Counted from the stretch's first letter, positions 41,888-53,371 are shown. The stretch is 64,000 nucleotides of DNA from Acidobacteriota bacterium (GCA_038040445.1 JBBPIG010000010.1:124001-188000), one strand, 5' to 3'. Translations and numbers: made by a program. Notes: generated by a model from the sequence alone, not told the origin.

Positions 41888-41963
41888 GGTAGCGGCGGGA
41901 GGACTTGAACCTCCGACCTTGGGGTTATGAATCCCACGCTCTAACCACCTGAGCTACGCCGCC
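41888..41963 (-). tRNA. tRNA with CAT anticodon, probably elongator tRNA-Met
   Basis: Minus strand, 76 bases, with an encoded CCA end. Acceptor stem GGCGGCG/CGCCGCT, D-arm GCTC...GAGC, anticodon loop TTCATAA (anticodon at 41927-41929), T-arm GGAGG-TTCAAGT-CCTCC. The anticodon stem closes with an A-C mismatch next to the loop. A CAT anticodon could also belong to the lysidine-modified tRNA-Ile; overall sequence favours Met. The acceptor begins with a paired G-T, so it is not an initiator tRNA. Confidence 0.92.
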
Positions 41964-42297
41964 ATATCTTTCAATCAGTACGTACGGGTTGGTCATACCC
42001 GTCGATTGAGGGCGGTTACGGCGGTCAACAAATTCGGCAACCACTCCTTACCGCACTGTACTGCGCGCCGCTTGCCCTCATCAGTCGCATAAACATAGCG
42101 TATCGTCGAGCGGAATGTCTACGGCAAGCGGCCTTATGATCGAGCCCCCTTCATCAGGGCGTGTCGAGTCGCCTTGAGCCAATCAGCGCTTGCCTCAAGG
42201 CCGCGAGAAGCGCCATAAATGGGTTACACGAAAACCGTCGCCCTGTCATCCCAGGCGTAAACGCGCTGGGCTAGTCGAAAACGTTCGAGCGCGAAAG
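41964..42297. other. Spacer upstream of the tRNA, no gene seen
   Basis: GCCGCTTGCC (about 42068) is partly repeated in inverse as GGCAAGCGGCC (about 42123). No coding frame has a plausible start. The region holds the tRNA promoter and the 3' flank of the next gene. Confidence 0.35.
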
Positions 42298-42951
42298 CTA
42301 GCTCTCGGCGAGCAATTTGTTAAGCTCGCTGGTCGCGACTGCAGCCGAGCTTACGTCCGCCTGTTTTCCATAGAGTGCATCAACTATCCAACTGTAGGCG
42401 CCCTGGAGCGCGCGCTCAGCATCGTTCACCGGCGCAAACCGCGCATTGAGCTGAAGTCGGCCGAGATCGGCGGCCACACCAAATGCGCTACCCGCGAGCG
42501 GCTCAAAGTGGATATACACCACTCCGCAAAATGACGTCGCTCCGGTGCTCTCGACCTCCGGCAGTTGAGGTGTCGCAGTGACAGCGCTGGTGTGTTCCTG
42601 TCGGCGCGGAGGAGCGGCGCTGATGCCACCTTGTGTTCCGACCACCGTAGCTCGAACTCGTTCCCGCGTGCTCGGGATCATAATGGCCAGCAGCGTGCCG
42701 CTTTCGCTCGGCTTAAATTCGCCGCGCAACTCTTTCACGGTCAATCGCCCTTGCAACTGGAGGCGGCGCCCGACAACGAAGGCTTTCGCCGGAGTATAGG
42801 TAAGCTCGTAGCTCGAGCCGCCAACTTGAAAGCTGCCCTGGAAAGTCCGCCCTCGCAACACCGCCGCCACTGAATGAAGTCGCTGGCCGCGCGACGGCAA
42901 CTTCCGCAAGACCTCGTCGCTGTTTTTCTTTTCCGATTGCCTGAATAACAT
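42298..42951 (-). CDS. Uncharacterised protein downstream of a GMC dehydrogenase
   Basis: A 217-residue protein. I start at the ATG at 42951 (MLFRQSEKKNSDEVLRKLPS); the open frame extends to 43107, but those extra codons are a phrase palindrome (SNCRLPIADCRLTAA). The body is beta-rich (RTFQGSFQVGGSSYELTYTP, LQLQGRLTVKELRGEF) with a proline/threonine linker in the middle, and a helical end (AERALQGAYSWIVDALYGKQ). No signal peptide or known motif is visible. It lies about 115 bases downstream of the GMC dehydrogenase on the same strand. Confidence 0.5.
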   Translation of the reverse strand: MLFRQSEKKNSDEVLRKLPSRGQRLHSVAAVLRGRTFQGSFQVGGSSYELTYTPAKAFVVGRRLQLQGRLTVKELRGEFKPSESGTLLAIMIPSTRERVRATVVGTQGGISAAPPRRQEHTSAVTATPQLPEVESTGATSFCGVVYIHFEPLAGSAFGVAADLGRLQLNARFAPVNDAERALQGAYSWIVDALYGKQADVSSAAVATSELNKLLAES

Positions 42952-42970
42952 CAGCCGCTCCAATTCGGAC

Positions 42971-44776
<1,806 letters not shown>

Positions 44777-44820
44777 GTGCAGCCTCCGATAACCTTGACG
44801 CGAGAACGTATCACAGCGAA

Positions 44821-44986
44821 ATAGCAAAGGGCAACGAGTGCTTGTAGTCCCGCGCTCGTAGTCCCGCGCTCGTAGTCCCGCCTTCAGGCGGAAGCTTGTA
44901 TCTCCCTCAGGTGAGACACCGGTCGAACCGAGCATTACGAACTTCCCGCCTGAAGGCGGGACTACGAACGTTCATCGCCCTTTGCT
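44821..44986. repeat. Phrase palindrome (CGTAGTCCCG type) in the divergent promoter region
   Basis: Three copies of CTCGTAGTCCCGC lead into CGCCTTCAGGCGGAAGC; the far end has CTTCCCGCCTGAAGGCGGGA followed by CTACGAACG. Outer arms AGCAAAGGGC and GCCCTTTGCT also pair. It lies between the divergent GMC and isomerase genes and may affect both promoters. Confidence 0.82.
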
Positions 44987-45073
44987 CTTTGCAGCCGCTT
45001 TTAATATGATGCCACCCGACCTGGGGCTTGAGGGGCGTTGAGAGATGGGATTCACCGGGCGGAGGAATCAATC

Positions 45074-45928
45074 GTGGAAGATATCACCCGAAGAGAATTC
45101 GGGATGGGTTTGGCCGGAGCGTTCGCAGGACTAACGCTTACGTCACCTGGCGACAAGGTAAAGCCGTCAATTTTTGGCGGCATCCAGGTTGGAGTCCAGA
45201 GCTACACGTTCCGCACTTTCAGCGTCGACAAGATGATCGAAGCCATGGTCTCGATCGGCCTGAGCAGCATCGAGCTTTGGGACGGCCACCTCAACCCGAT
45301 GAAGGCTTCGGAGGCCGATTTCAAGGCGACGAAGAAGAAGTTCGACGACGCGGGGATTTTTGTCACCGCCTACTGCGTGAACTTTCCGGTCACCGCGACG
45401 GATGAGCATCTGGATCGCGGGTTCAACGGCGCGCTGCTGCTCGGCACTAAGGTGATGACCGCGTCGGTGAAGAAACCAATCGTGCCCCGTCTCAGTCAGT
45501 GGTGCCAGAAATACAAGATCAAACTCGGTCTCCACAACCACTGGTTCGGTGAGAAGTGGTTCAAAGGCGACCGCTCCCAGGAGTTCGAGACGCCCGATGA
45601 TTTCATGAACGCGCTTAAAGGCGCGTCGGATTATTTGAGCATAAACCTGGACGTCGGACATTTCTATGCCGCGGGGTTCGATCCGGTGTCGTTCATACGC
45701 GACCATCACCCCCGCATCGTGAGCCTTCACATTAAGGACCGGGATAAGGATGCCGATCACACGCTGCGGCGCTTCGGCGAGGGCGCGGTTCCGATCGTTG
45801 AGACGATGAAGCTCGTGAAGGAGATCAGTTTCAAATATGCGGCTAACATCGAATACGAACTCGAACCAGCTAATCCAATCGAGGGAACGCGAACGGGCTT
45901 CGAATATCTGAAGCGTAGCCTTTCGTGA
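45074..45928 (+). CDS. Exported TIM-barrel sugar phosphate isomerase/epimerase-like protein 1
   Basis: A 284-residue xylose-isomerase-like TIM barrel with a twin-arginine-type leader (DITRREFGMGLAGAFAG). GTG at 45074 is eight bases after GGAGG. Barrel motifs are VGVQSYTFRTFSVDKMIEAM, LGLHNHWFGEKWF, LSINLDVGHFYAAG and RIVSLHIKDRDK, with metal-binding Glu, Asp and His at the expected strand ends. Substrate is unknown. Proteins of this type accompany GMC dehydrogenases in clusters that oxidise sugars to keto-sugars, so a periplasmic keto-sugar or hydroxypyruvate-type isomerase is a fair inference. Confidence 0.85.
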   Translation: MEDITRREFGMGLAGAFAGLTLTSPGDKVKPSIFGGIQVGVQSYTFRTFSVDKMIEAMVSIGLSSIELWDGHLNPMKASEADFKATKKKFDDAGIFVTAYCVNFPVTATDEHLDRGFNGALLLGTKVMTASVKKPIVPRLSQWCQKYKIKLGLHNHWFGEKWFKGDRSQEFETPDDFMNALKGASDYLSINLDVGHFYAAGFDPVSFIRDHHPRIVSLHIKDRDKDADHTLRRFGEGAVPIVETMKLVKEISFKYAANIEYELEPANPIEGTRTGFEYLKRSLS

Positions 45929-45940
45929 GGGGGAGAGATA

Positions 45941-46017
45941 AACACAAAGACACAAAGCCACGAAGCCAGAAAAGACCAGCTGTTCTTAGTTCTTAGTGTC
46001 TTCGTGTCTTTGTGTTA
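45941..46017. repeat. Phrase palindrome (CACAAAGACAC type)
   Basis: AACACAAAGACACAAAGCCA and CGAAGCC are answered by TTAGTGTCTTCGTGTCTTTG and TGTT. It occupies almost the whole gap between the two isomerase genes and ends 10 bases before the second ATG. Confidence 0.87.
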
Positions 46018-46027
46018 AGAGAATCCG

Positions 46028-46891
46028 ATGATCGACCGAAGAAGTTTTCTGAAGCAGGCAGCAGGCGCGTCAGCGCTATTCGCCGCCGCGCCGATGCTGG
46101 GCGGATCGCGGCCGCAGTCGAAACCAAACGCGGTAAGGCTTTCGGTCTGCATCGACATGATTATGACCGAGATTCCCTTCCTCGAACGGATGGAGCGAGT
46201 AAAGAGGCTCGGCTATCCGGCGTTTGAGTTCTGGGAGTGGAAGAACAAAGACGTCGAGGCGATCCTCCGTACGAAAAACGAGCTCGGGCTCGAGATCGCT
46301 ACCATCATGGGATCGGGTTGGAAGCATATGAACTCGGAAGACGCGCGCAAGACTTTCGTCTCTGAGATTCAAGCGTCGCTGGCAACGGCGAAGCGATTGG
46401 GAGTGAAGACGCTCATCGTGACCACCGGCTTCGAAGACAAGCGCATGCCTCGCTCGGAGCAGCACGCTAACTACGTCGCGGCTTTGAAGGCCGCCGCCCC
46501 ATTCGCCGAGCAAGCGCAGGTGACGCTGGTGCTCGAACCGCTCAACACAAAGGTCGATCATCCGGGCTACTATTTGCAGACCGCGAAAGAAGGCTTCGAG
46601 ATGATTGACGAAGTTGGAAGCCCGGCGCTCAAGATGCTGTTCGATATCTATCATCATCAGATCATGGAAGGGAACGTCATCCAGGACATCACAAAGAACA
46701 TCTCGAAGATCGCGCACTTTCACGTAGCCGACGTGCCCGGCCGTCACGAACCGGGCACAGGCGAGATCAACTACGCGAACGTGTTTCGAGCGATCGCGGC
46801 GACTGGCTATCAGGGATTCGTTGGGCTGGAGTTCAAGCCGTCGCGGAATGCTGATGAAGTCTTAAAAGAGGTGCTTAGGCTGGCAGGTTAG
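46028..46891 (+). CDS. Exported TIM-barrel hydroxypyruvate-isomerase-like protein 2
   Basis: A 287-residue xylose-isomerase-like TIM barrel. The Tat leader is MIDRRSFLKQAAGASALFAA with a complete RRSFLK motif. Barrel signatures are LTLVLEPLNTKVDHPGYYLQ (Glu ligand), LKMLFDIYHHQIMEGNVI (Asp and His), KIAHFHVADVPGRHEPGTGE and YQGFVGLEFKPS. This matches the hydroxypyruvate isomerase (Hyi)-like branch. There is no AGGAGG in front of the ATG because the repeat element ends there; GTTAAGAGAATCCG is the only leader. It probably works with the first isomerase and the GMC enzymes. Confidence 0.87.
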   Translation: MIDRRSFLKQAAGASALFAAAPMLGGSRPQSKPNAVRLSVCIDMIMTEIPFLERMERVKRLGYPAFEFWEWKNKDVEAILRTKNELGLEIATIMGSGWKHMNSEDARKTFVSEIQASLATAKRLGVKTLIVTTGFEDKRMPRSEQHANYVAALKAAAPFAEQAQVTLVLEPLNTKVDHPGYYLQTAKEGFEMIDEVGSPALKMLFDIYHHQIMEGNVIQDITKNISKIAHFHVADVPGRHEPGTGEINYANVFRAIAATGYQGFVGLEFKPSRNADEVLKEVLRLAG

Positions 46892-46904
46892 TCAGAGCCT
46901 GAGA

Positions 46905-47126
46905 TTTCAGATTTCAGATATTTCAGATTTCAAATCTCGGATTTTAAAAGACTTTTAAACTTAGAAGTCAGACTTCAGAATTCAAATCTCGGATTTCGGA
47001 TTTCAAGTTTGGAATTTGTGATCGTGCGATCTCAATCCGAACATCGGAATTGAGCGTCGAGATCATTTGAAATCAAAAACCGAAATACCTGAAATCCGAA
47101 ATCTGAGATTTTGAAATTTGAGATCC
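46905..47126. repeat. Long phrase palindrome (TTTCAGATTTC type)
   Basis: GATTTCAGATTTCAGATATT and TCAAATCTCGGATTT run through the first half; TGAAATCCGAAATCTGAGAT and TTGAAATTTGAGATC close the second. Inner arms TTAAAAGAC/GACTTTTAAA also pair. It fills the gap between the isomerase and the second GMC gene and is far more AT-rich than its surroundings. Confidence 0.85.
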
Positions 47127-47139
47127 CCTTAGATCGCCA

Positions 47140-48840
47140 ATGGCAAAACAAGAAATCTACGATGCGATTGTTGTCGGCTCAGGCGCGACTGGCGGGTGGG
47201 CCGCAAAGGAACTCACCGAAAAAGGCATGCGAGTGCTGGTGCTTGAAGCCGGACGCAAGCTCGATCCCGAGAAGGATTTCAACGAGCACACCTGGCCCTA
47301 CGAAGTGAAGTATCGCGGAACCGTCGGCAACCGGACGCTCTTCCGCGAGCGCCAGGCCATCCAGTCAAAGTGCTACGCGTGTAACGAGTATGGCCGGCAC
47401 TTCTTCGTCGACGACGTTGATAATCCCTACACAACGGCTAACGGTAAGCCTTTCGACTGGATTCGCGGCCGTCAGGTCGGCGGGCGCACGATCACTTGGG
47501 GCCGCCAGGTCTATCGGCTCTCCGATTATGAGCTGAAAGCTGCGAGCCGCGACGGCTACGGCGATGACTGGCCCATCTCGTATGCGGAACTCGCGCCTTA
47601 CTACGACAAGGTCGAGGAGTTTATCGGCGTGAGCGGCTCGTATGAGAACGTGCCCAACCTGCCGGACGGAAAGTTCCTGCCCGCAATGAAGATGACCTGC
47701 GGCGAACGGCTCCTGAAAAAAGGGGTCGAGCGAAAATGGAAAGACCGAAAGGTGACGATCGGCCGCGCGGCGATTCTTACTCAAAAGCATAACGGCCGCG
47801 CCGCGTGTCACTACTGCGGACACTGCGATCGCGGATGCACCACGTCGTCGTATTTCAGCAGTCCCGGCTCGACACTTCCCGCCGCCGCCAAGACCGGCAG
47901 ACTTACGCTTCGCACCAACGCGGTCGCGAGTCACGTCATCGTCGACACTAAAACCGGGAAAGCGAAAGGCGTTGCTTGCATCGATCAGATGACGAAGAAA
48001 GCGTTCGAGGTTTTTGGGAAGGTGGTCTTGTTGTGCGCTTCGACGATTGAATCGACCCGGCTATTGATGAATAGCGCGACCCGGCAGCATCCGGCGGGAC
48101 TGGCCAACTCTTCAGGCGTGCTTGGTCAGTATTTGATGGACCACATTTTTCAAGTCGGCGTAGGCGGACTGGTGCCGGCGGTTTCGAACTATCCTTACAA
48201 CTACGACGACGGGCGCGCGAACGGCATTTACATTCCAAAATTCCGGAACGTCAACGAGCGCCATCCCAAGTTTATTCGCGGCTATGGAATGCAAGGCGGC
48301 GTTCAACGCGGATTGCTGCCGACAACGATGAGACAGATTCCCGGCTTTGGTTCTGAGTTCAAGAAGATGGTGCGAGAGGCAAAAGATCCGGCGCCGTTCT
48401 GGATCGGAATGTGGGGCGAGATGCTTGCGCGAAAAGAGAATCGCGTGACGATCAACAAGGACGTGAAGGACGCGTGGGGAATTCCGGCGGTTCACATTGA
48501 ATGCTCGCACGGCGACAACGAGAAGGCGATGGCGTCGGATGCGCTCGATAGCTTGAAAGAGATGGTTCAGGAAGCGGGCTTCGAGATGACCTATGCGAAT
48601 CCGTTTCTCGCGGCGCCCGGATTGTGCATTCACGAAGTGGGAACGGCTCGGATGGGCAACGACCGGAAGACTTCAGTGCTCAATCGATTCAATCAAAGCT
48701 GGGACGTTAAGAACCTTTTCGTCACCGACGGCGCGTGTTTCGTATCGATCGGTTGTCAGAACCCTACACTGACGATGATGGCGCTGACCGCGCGAGCTTG
48801 CGACTATGTTGTCGATCAGTTCAAGAAGGGCAATCTTTGA
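47140..48840 (+). CDS. GMC-family oxidoreductase (gluconate-2-dehydrogenase-like flavoprotein) 2
   Basis: A 566-residue paralogue of the enzyme at 43067. FAD fold [39 protein letters not shown]; cysteine cluster [20 protein letters not shown]-terminal [20 protein letters not shown] and a FAD-closing [20 protein letters not shown]. No signal peptide is present; related enzymes are exported by the Tat path with a small partner subunit (gluconate dehydrogenase subunit 3), which I do not see here. An oxidation step on a sugar or glycoside is inferred. The MFS permease follows on the same strand. Confidence 0.9.
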   Translation: MAKQEIYDAIVVGSGATGGWAAKELTEKGMRVLVLEAGRKLDPEKDFNEHTWPYEVKYRGTVGNRTLFRERQAIQSKCYACNEYGRHFFVDDVDNPYTTANGKPFDWIRGRQVGGRTITWGRQVYRLSDYELKAASRDGYGDDWPISYAELAPYYDKVEEFIGVSGSYENVPNLPDGKFLPAMKMTCGERLLKKGVERKWKDRKVTIGRAAILTQKHNGRAACHYCGHCDRGCTTSSYFSSPGSTLPAAAKTGRLTLRTNAVASHVIVDTKTGKAKGVACIDQMTKKAFEVFGKVVLLCASTIESTRLLMNSATRQHPAGLANSSGVLGQYLMDHIFQVGVGGLVPAVSNYPYNYDDGRANGIYIPKFRNVNERHPKFIRGYGMQGGVQRGLLPTTMRQIPGFGSEFKKMVREAKDPAPFWIGMWGEMLARKENRVTINKDVKDAWGIPAVHIECSHGDNEKAMASDALDSLKEMVQEAGFEMTYANPFLAAPGLCIHEVGTARMGNDRKTSVLNRFNQSWDVKNLFVTDGACFVSIGCQNPTLTMMALTARACDYVVDQFKKGNL

Positions 48841-49000
48841 GAATTGAGGTTTGAGATTGAGGAGCGAGTCCGAGGCGGAATCCGTGCGAATCCGTCAAAC
48901 CCGCGTGATCGGTGGTCTATGGGTTTGTAAGAATCGCACTGTCAGCGTCGCATAGACCACGGGTGACACTGATTCGGCGGATTTGCGCGGATACCCACTC
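48841..49000. repeat. Phrase element with a 44-bp block shared with 55223-55266
   Basis: GGTCTATGGGTTTG and CGCATAGACCACGGG pair imperfectly. Positions 48951-48994 match 55223-55266 in reverse complement with two differences in 44 bases. The element lies between the GMC and MFS genes. Confidence 0.87.
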
Positions 49001-49022
49001 AATGGAGAACGGGAGAAGACGA

Positions 49023-50246
49023 ATGGATCGAAGAATCTATTTCCGATTGAGCGTGATGATGTTCCTCGAGTTTTTTGTTTGGGGCGCGTGGTTTGTCACC
49101 TTGGGTACGCATCTGTTAAAAGGGATTGGCTTTACACAGGGTCAAGTCGGCTACGCCTTCTTGATGAACAATATCGCCGCCATCGTTTCACCCTTCTTCA
49201 TCGGCATGATCGCTGACAGATTCTTCGCCTCGCAGAAAATCATGGGTGCGCTGCATCTGCTTGGCGGGATCATTCTTTATTTGTTCGCCGGCGTCACTAC
49301 GGTGGGCTGGCTGATCTTCGGCCTTTTGCTTTACAACCTCTGCTACATGCCGACGTTGGCGCTTGTCAACAATGTTTCATTTCATCAAATGGAAAAGCCG
49401 GGTTCGCAATTTCCCAAAGTGCGCGTCTGGGGAACCATCGGCTGGATCGCCGCCGGCCTGAGCATCTCCTATATCCTTGCCAGGTTTTACCCTGATGTCG
49501 AGGCGGGCGCCATGCCAATGAAGATGGCCGCGATTGCTTCGATTGTTATGGGACTCTACTCGTTCACGCTGCCGAACACACCGCCGCAAAACGTCGGCAA
49601 AAAAGTCAGCGCCGGCGAAGTGCTTGGCCTCAAAGCAATCAGGCTGCTGAAGGAGAGATCGTTCTTCGTTTTCGTGCTCTGCTCATTGCTCATCTCGATC
49701 CCGCTGGCCTTCTATTACAATTTCACGAATCCGTTTCTGAACAATTTGAAGATGCCAGACGCGGCGGCCAAACAGAGCATTGGGCAGATGTCGGAAGTGA
49801 TCTTCATGGTTCTTATGCCGTTCTTCTTCGTCCGCCTTGGCGTGAAAAAGATGCTGCTTGTCGGGATGCTGGCATGGGCGGCGCGTTATTTATTGTTTGC
49901 TTACGGCAACCTCGACGCGGCGGCGTGGATGATCTATGGCGGACTTCTTTTGCACGGCATCTGCTATGACTTCTTCTTCGTCACCGGGCAGATTTATGTG
50001 GACAAGAAAGCGCCGCGCGAGATTCGCGCAAGCGCGCAAGGGTTCATTGCGCTGATTACTTATGGCGTCGGTATTGGGCTTGGCTCAATTGTCTCCGGGA
50101 AGGTCGGCGATGCGGTTACGACGAATGGGGTCACGGATTGGCGGGTGTTCTGGTTGATTCCCTGCGCTTTCGCGGCAATAATCACATTGTTCTTCGCTCT
50201 CACATTTAAGGATAAGGTGTCGGATAAGGCAGTCGATTCTCGTTGA
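49023..50246 (+). CDS. MFS permease, nucleoside:H+ symporter (NupG/XapB)-like
   Basis: A 407-residue, 12-helix transporter. It begins MDRRIYFRLSVMMFLEFFVW followed by GAWFVTLGTHL, the start pattern of the NupG family. The helix 2-3 loop is GMIADRFFASQKIMGALHLL; VRVWGTIGWIAAGLSISYIL and YVDKKAPREIRASAQGFIAL are further family segments. NupG-like permeases in Acidobacteriota, Planctomycetota and Bacteroidota often sit with GMC dehydrogenases and TIM-barrel isomerases, where they probably import sugars or keto-sugars. I start at the ATG at 49023 after GGGAGAAG; the upstream open frame is a repeat element. Confidence 0.87.
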   Translation: MDRRIYFRLSVMMFLEFFVWGAWFVTLGTHLLKGIGFTQGQVGYAFLMNNIAAIVSPFFIGMIADRFFASQKIMGALHLLGGIILYLFAGVTTVGWLIFGLLLYNLCYMPTLALVNNVSFHQMEKPGSQFPKVRVWGTIGWIAAGLSISYILARFYPDVEAGAMPMKMAAIASIVMGLYSFTLPNTPPQNVGKKVSAGEVLGLKAIRLLKERSFFVFVLCSLLISIPLAFYYNFTNPFLNNLKMPDAAAKQSIGQMSEVIFMVLMPFFFVRLGVKKMLLVGMLAWAARYLLFAYGNLDAAAWMIYGGLLLHGICYDFFFVTGQIYVDKKAPREIRASAQGFIALITYGVGIGLGSIVSGKVGDAVTTNGVTDWRVFWLIPCAFAAIITLFFALTFKDKVSDKAVDSR

Positions 50247-50361
50247 TCCCATTCCGAATCACCCGATAGTGGCCACTACGACGCCCACCGTCACCGCTAG
50301 ATTGATTGGATACCAGCACCGGATTACACTGTCTTGAGCTTTGCTAATCCGAAGGAGAACC

Positions 50362-50616
50362 ATGAGTAAGCAGGCCTCGATTGAACAGCAGTTCGTCCGC
50401 GAGATTCGGGCCATCCCGGATGAGTACTTACCCAACCTTTTGCAGATAGTTCGTCTATACCGTGATAGCGTTGCGTTGAAGCCCGCCGAAGAGTGTTTTC
50501 GCGAGGGCTGGCGAGACGCGTTGCGCGGAAACACCATACCGCTGTCTGAATTATGGGATGGCAAAGATTTACTTGTAGCATTTTTCAAACCCTTCAGTGT
50601 TGGTACGCTCTACTGA
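50362..50616 (+). CDS. Small orphan antitoxin-like protein
   Basis: An 84-residue protein: MSKQASIEQQFVREIRAIPD, EYLPNLLQIVRLYRDSVALK, EECFREGWRDALRGNTIPLS, ELWDG. The helical N-terminus and the 'GWRDALRGNTIPLSELWDG' ending are characteristic of small antitoxins that precede RelE- or PIN-type toxins. Here the usual short acidic end is replaced by KDLLVAFFKPFSVGTLY and no toxin gene follows. It may be a solitary remnant whose toxin was deleted. AAGGAG precedes the ATG. Confidence 0.5.
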   Translation: MSKQASIEQQFVREIRAIPDEYLPNLLQIVRLYRDSVALKPAEECFREGWRDALRGNTIPLSELWDGKDLLVAFFKPFSVGTLY

Positions 50617-50850
50617 ATCTCGAGGCAGGTTGAGCGCGTCATTGAGCAGAGCGCCGTGAGCTTTGTGATTGTGCTCGCGAACGGTTCTGCGTAGTTAATC
50701 CGGTGATCAACTCATTGGAAGGAGTGTTTCGGAAGGGCGGTTACTTGATGTTGTAGTCTGAGACAGAAACGGTCGCGCGACTAAAAGACGGGCGGCAACT
50801 AGGCACTCCGGAGCAGACGGCTCTACTCAACGCCAGGCCGTCTGAGAACG

Positions 50851-52800
50851 CTAGTGTCTAACCGGTAATTTTTTCTTGCTGCTCGCTTCAGGTACGGCGG
50901 TTTTGGAATTAAGCAACTCCTTCTGCAATTCGCTCACGATACCCAGTTGAGCTAAGGAACTCAGTCCTAAGTGAGCCAATTCGTATGCCGTAGACTCGGC
51001 TCTGTCCAGGTCGCGCTTTGTCATTTCTTTGAACAGGGGACCAATCATCTCAGTCAACTCAAGAACTTCGTCATAGCGAAGTGTTCGGATAGGTAAGCTA
51101 ACCCAGGACGCTAGTGCCCCGCTGCTCTCAGAATCTGTTAACAACTCACTGCCTTTTGCTACCTTATTCAGCACGAATACAGCCCAGTTCATTGCTTCAA
51201 GGCTGCGGTCTGGATCAATCGTACCCAATGATTTGGCTATGATCAGGAAACCCTTCGCCACATCCTCTGTTGCCCCGTCGCGTTGAAGTTTTGATAGCGC
51301 GGTATCATAAACCTGTTTGGTGTCGTCTTGTTTCCCCTTACCGGACCGCATAATCATCTGAGCGATTATGTCGAGAATAAGCGTTCGCCCGAGGGGGTGC
51401 ATTATCTTCAAAGCATCGGTTTGTGCTTTCGTCCAGTCAGCTTCGCTGAGTTCTTTCCTAATCGCAGGCCCGTATACGCTGATGGTGGTTTCTCGGCGGA
51501 CCTCATCGCTGTCGATCTTCGACATCAGCTCTTCGGCGAGCGATAAGTTCTCTTTGCTCGCGGCGGCACCGGCCAATCTCTGATACTCCTTGTCTCGGGC
51601 CTTCGGATCGCTAATCCTCTGAAGCCGTTGAGCGCCCTGTTCAACTTCGGAGGTATCCCCGGCTTTGGCTGGCGCCATCATTGACGTGTCAACGGCGACG
51701 CTGCGAGTTGCCGGAGACGGAGCAGCAGACCGAGAGATCAGCATTGACTCATATTGCGAGACGATCTCTTGAAACTTGCCCGGCCAGACTGGTCCGGTTG
51801 CCATGCTTAGCGCTCTTTGAGCCGTCTGCATACCAACTCGGAGAGCTGCGGTGGGGCTATCAGGACGCAGATCTTGCGCGAACCGAGTCGTAAGTGCTCG
51901 AAAGAACTTTTCTTGAAACTGTGGCGAGCGACCCGTGTCTAATGCAAATCGATCGAGGTTGAGCAGCTCAAAGGGAGGAACTGAAATGCTACTGAACCGG
52001 TTCATTAGCACCTCAGCCACCTGCTCTGCCTGAGCACTATCCTGCGCGCTCAACTTGTTAAGGAAAGGCACCCAATCTACCAAACCGAACGGCAAGCTGC
52101 GCTGCGCCAGTTGGATGGCAAGCGCCGGGTTGGCGTCCACCTGTTCTTCGGCGACCGACATCATAGCTCGCGCTTCGTCTGTCCACTTGCCCAAAACTGT
52201 TACGGGCTCGCCGTAGCCATCTGAGTTACTGGAACCGAGCTGTTTCAGAAGATCCGGGTTCAACCTGGCGATCCTGCGGAGCACGGCGAACCGGAGCCTT
52301 TGCTGTTTCCGGCTTGGACGGTCATAATTAGCCTTCTTCTGCTCTTCAAAGAGTTCGTTTAACCGGTCCCAAGCCTTCTTGAGCACGGCCAAGGAGCGAT
52401 CCCTATCGGACTCCCATAACAGCGTGGCTGCCTCCACCTGGATCAACAGGCCGTATTCCAGAGGAGTGATTCGATGAGCACTGTCAAGAACTCCCTCAAG
52501 TAAAGACACTGCCAGTTCTTTCTTGCGCTGCTGCGCAGCAGAGACTTCCTCGCTGACGTGTCCCGCTGGTTTGATCTTGAGGCTTGATCCCTGGCTCTCG
52601 AGTTCAGTCTTCTTGTCCCTCTCGCTTGCCTCTCTCGATTGGTTGTTACCCCGCTCGGGCGATACTGGCCGCTCCCGCTCTTGAATTGACTCGCGACAGA
52701 ATCCGCCGGCGCCCGATGTTGGGGATATCAAGAGGCTCAGGATCACGCCAGTCAGACATACCGGCAAATACCGCAAGTGAACTTTAGGCTGATACGACAT
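50851..52800 (-). CDS. Large secreted helical-repeat protein of unknown function
   Basis: A 649-residue exported protein with signal peptide LRYLPVCLTGVILSLLISPT and a charged linker (QERERPVSPERGNNQSREAS). The remainder is almost entirely alpha-helical with pairs of helices (EQVDANPALAIQLAQRSLPF, VAEVLMNRFSSISVPPFELL, TEMIGPLFKEMTKRDLDRAE) resembling an alpha-solenoid. It lacks recognised TPR consensus. I recall comparable proteins in Blastocatellia without known function. It lies 59 bases downstream of the 8-cysteine peptide gene and in the same direction as the AraC-type regulator gene. Confidence 0.65.
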   Translation of the reverse strand: MSYQPKVHLRYLPVCLTGVILSLLISPTSGAGGFCRESIQERERPVSPERGNNQSREASERDKKTELESQGSSLKIKPAGHVSEEVSAAQQRKKELAVSLLEGVLDSAHRITPLEYGLLIQVEAATLLWESDRDRSLAVLKKAWDRLNELFEEQKKANYDRPSRKQQRLRFAVLRRIARLNPDLLKQLGSSNSDGYGEPVTVLGKWTDEARAMMSVAEEQVDANPALAIQLAQRSLPFGLVDWVPFLNKLSAQDSAQAEQVAEVLMNRFSSISVPPFELLNLDRFALDTGRSPQFQEKFFRALTTRFAQDLRPDSPTAALRVGMQTAQRALSMATGPVWPGKFQEIVSQYESMLISRSAAPSPATRSVAVDTSMMAPAKAGDTSEVEQGAQRLQRISDPKARDKEYQRLAGAAASKENLSLAEELMSKIDSDEVRRETTISVYGPAIRKELSEADWTKAQTDALKIMHPLGRTLILDIIAQMIMRSGKGKQDDTKQVYDTALSKLQRDGATEDVAKGFLIIAKSLGTIDPDRSLEAMNWAVFVLNKVAKGSELLTDSESSGALASWVSLPIRTLRYDEVLELTEMIGPLFKEMTKRDLDRAESTAYELAHLGLSSLAQLGIVSELQKELLNSKTAVPEASSKKKLPVRH

Positions 52801-52859
52801 TGCAGAATCCTCCCTTTACAGATTGCTGCTCTAAGAAGCCGACGGAAAGAGCCAAACTC

Positions 52860-53171
52860 TTACTGGCAGCATGTCTCAGAGCTACATGTATAAGGGAAAG
52901 ATGTATAGCAGCAAACAGCGCAGACGTTCCCATTCGTGTAGACCAACTGAGTACCCGGAGTTGTGCAGTGTAAACCGCAACCGTCTTTACTAACTTGCAC
53001 CGGCCTCAAAGGCGTCGGGTAGGCGCCTTGCGACTGCTGTGGTGAGAGGGCTCCAACAAAAAGCATGATTGTGGCGAACGCAGCACATAACAACCACCTT
53101 CGCCAAGCAGGCTTTCGCGAACGATCAAAGCTTGCTATCGCCGCAGGTTTTTGATTGTTTTGTTTGGACAT
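52860..53171 (-). CDS. Small secreted eight-cysteine peptide
   Basis: A 103-residue exported precursor. The ATG at 53171 follows GGAGGT by eight bases. A basic N-region (SFDRSRKPAWRRW) and hydrophobic core (LLCAAFATIMLFVGALSP) end at about SQGA. The mature chain of about 54 residues contains eight cysteines in three groups: DGCGLHC, NVCAVCCY and TCSSETCCQ, the last at the C-terminus. This pattern suggests a disulphide-knotted extracellular peptide; a modified peptide is possible, but no maturation enzyme is adjacent. It is located between a stand-alone AraC-type regulator and a large secreted solenoid. No family recognised. Confidence 0.6.
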   Translation of the reverse strand: MSKQNNQKPAAIASFDRSRKPAWRRWLLCAAFATIMLFVGALSPQQSQGAYPTPLRPVQVSKDGCGLHCTTPGTQLVYTNGNVCAVCCYTSFPYTCSSETCCQ

Positions 53172-53371
53172 TGACCTATACCTCCAGGTTATCGAAGTGG
53201 CGCAATGAGCAGCCTTCACCTCAGGCAACTCTGACTATTGCAAGCGAAGGTTGAATCTAGTTAACGGTAGCGCGACGGGCACCAGTATCGGCCATCACAA
53301 TTCCTTTGTCAACTAAAAAGTAATGCCTGTTATTCCGTTTTAGTGGCGGATTTAACTATTTTCTGTCTATT

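Noticed and set aside
44777-44935. N-terminal extension of the first GMC dehydrogenase
   Set aside because: The open frame covers the CGTAGTCCCG palindrome. The GTG at 44776 has GGAGG at the right distance and begins just before the FAD motif.
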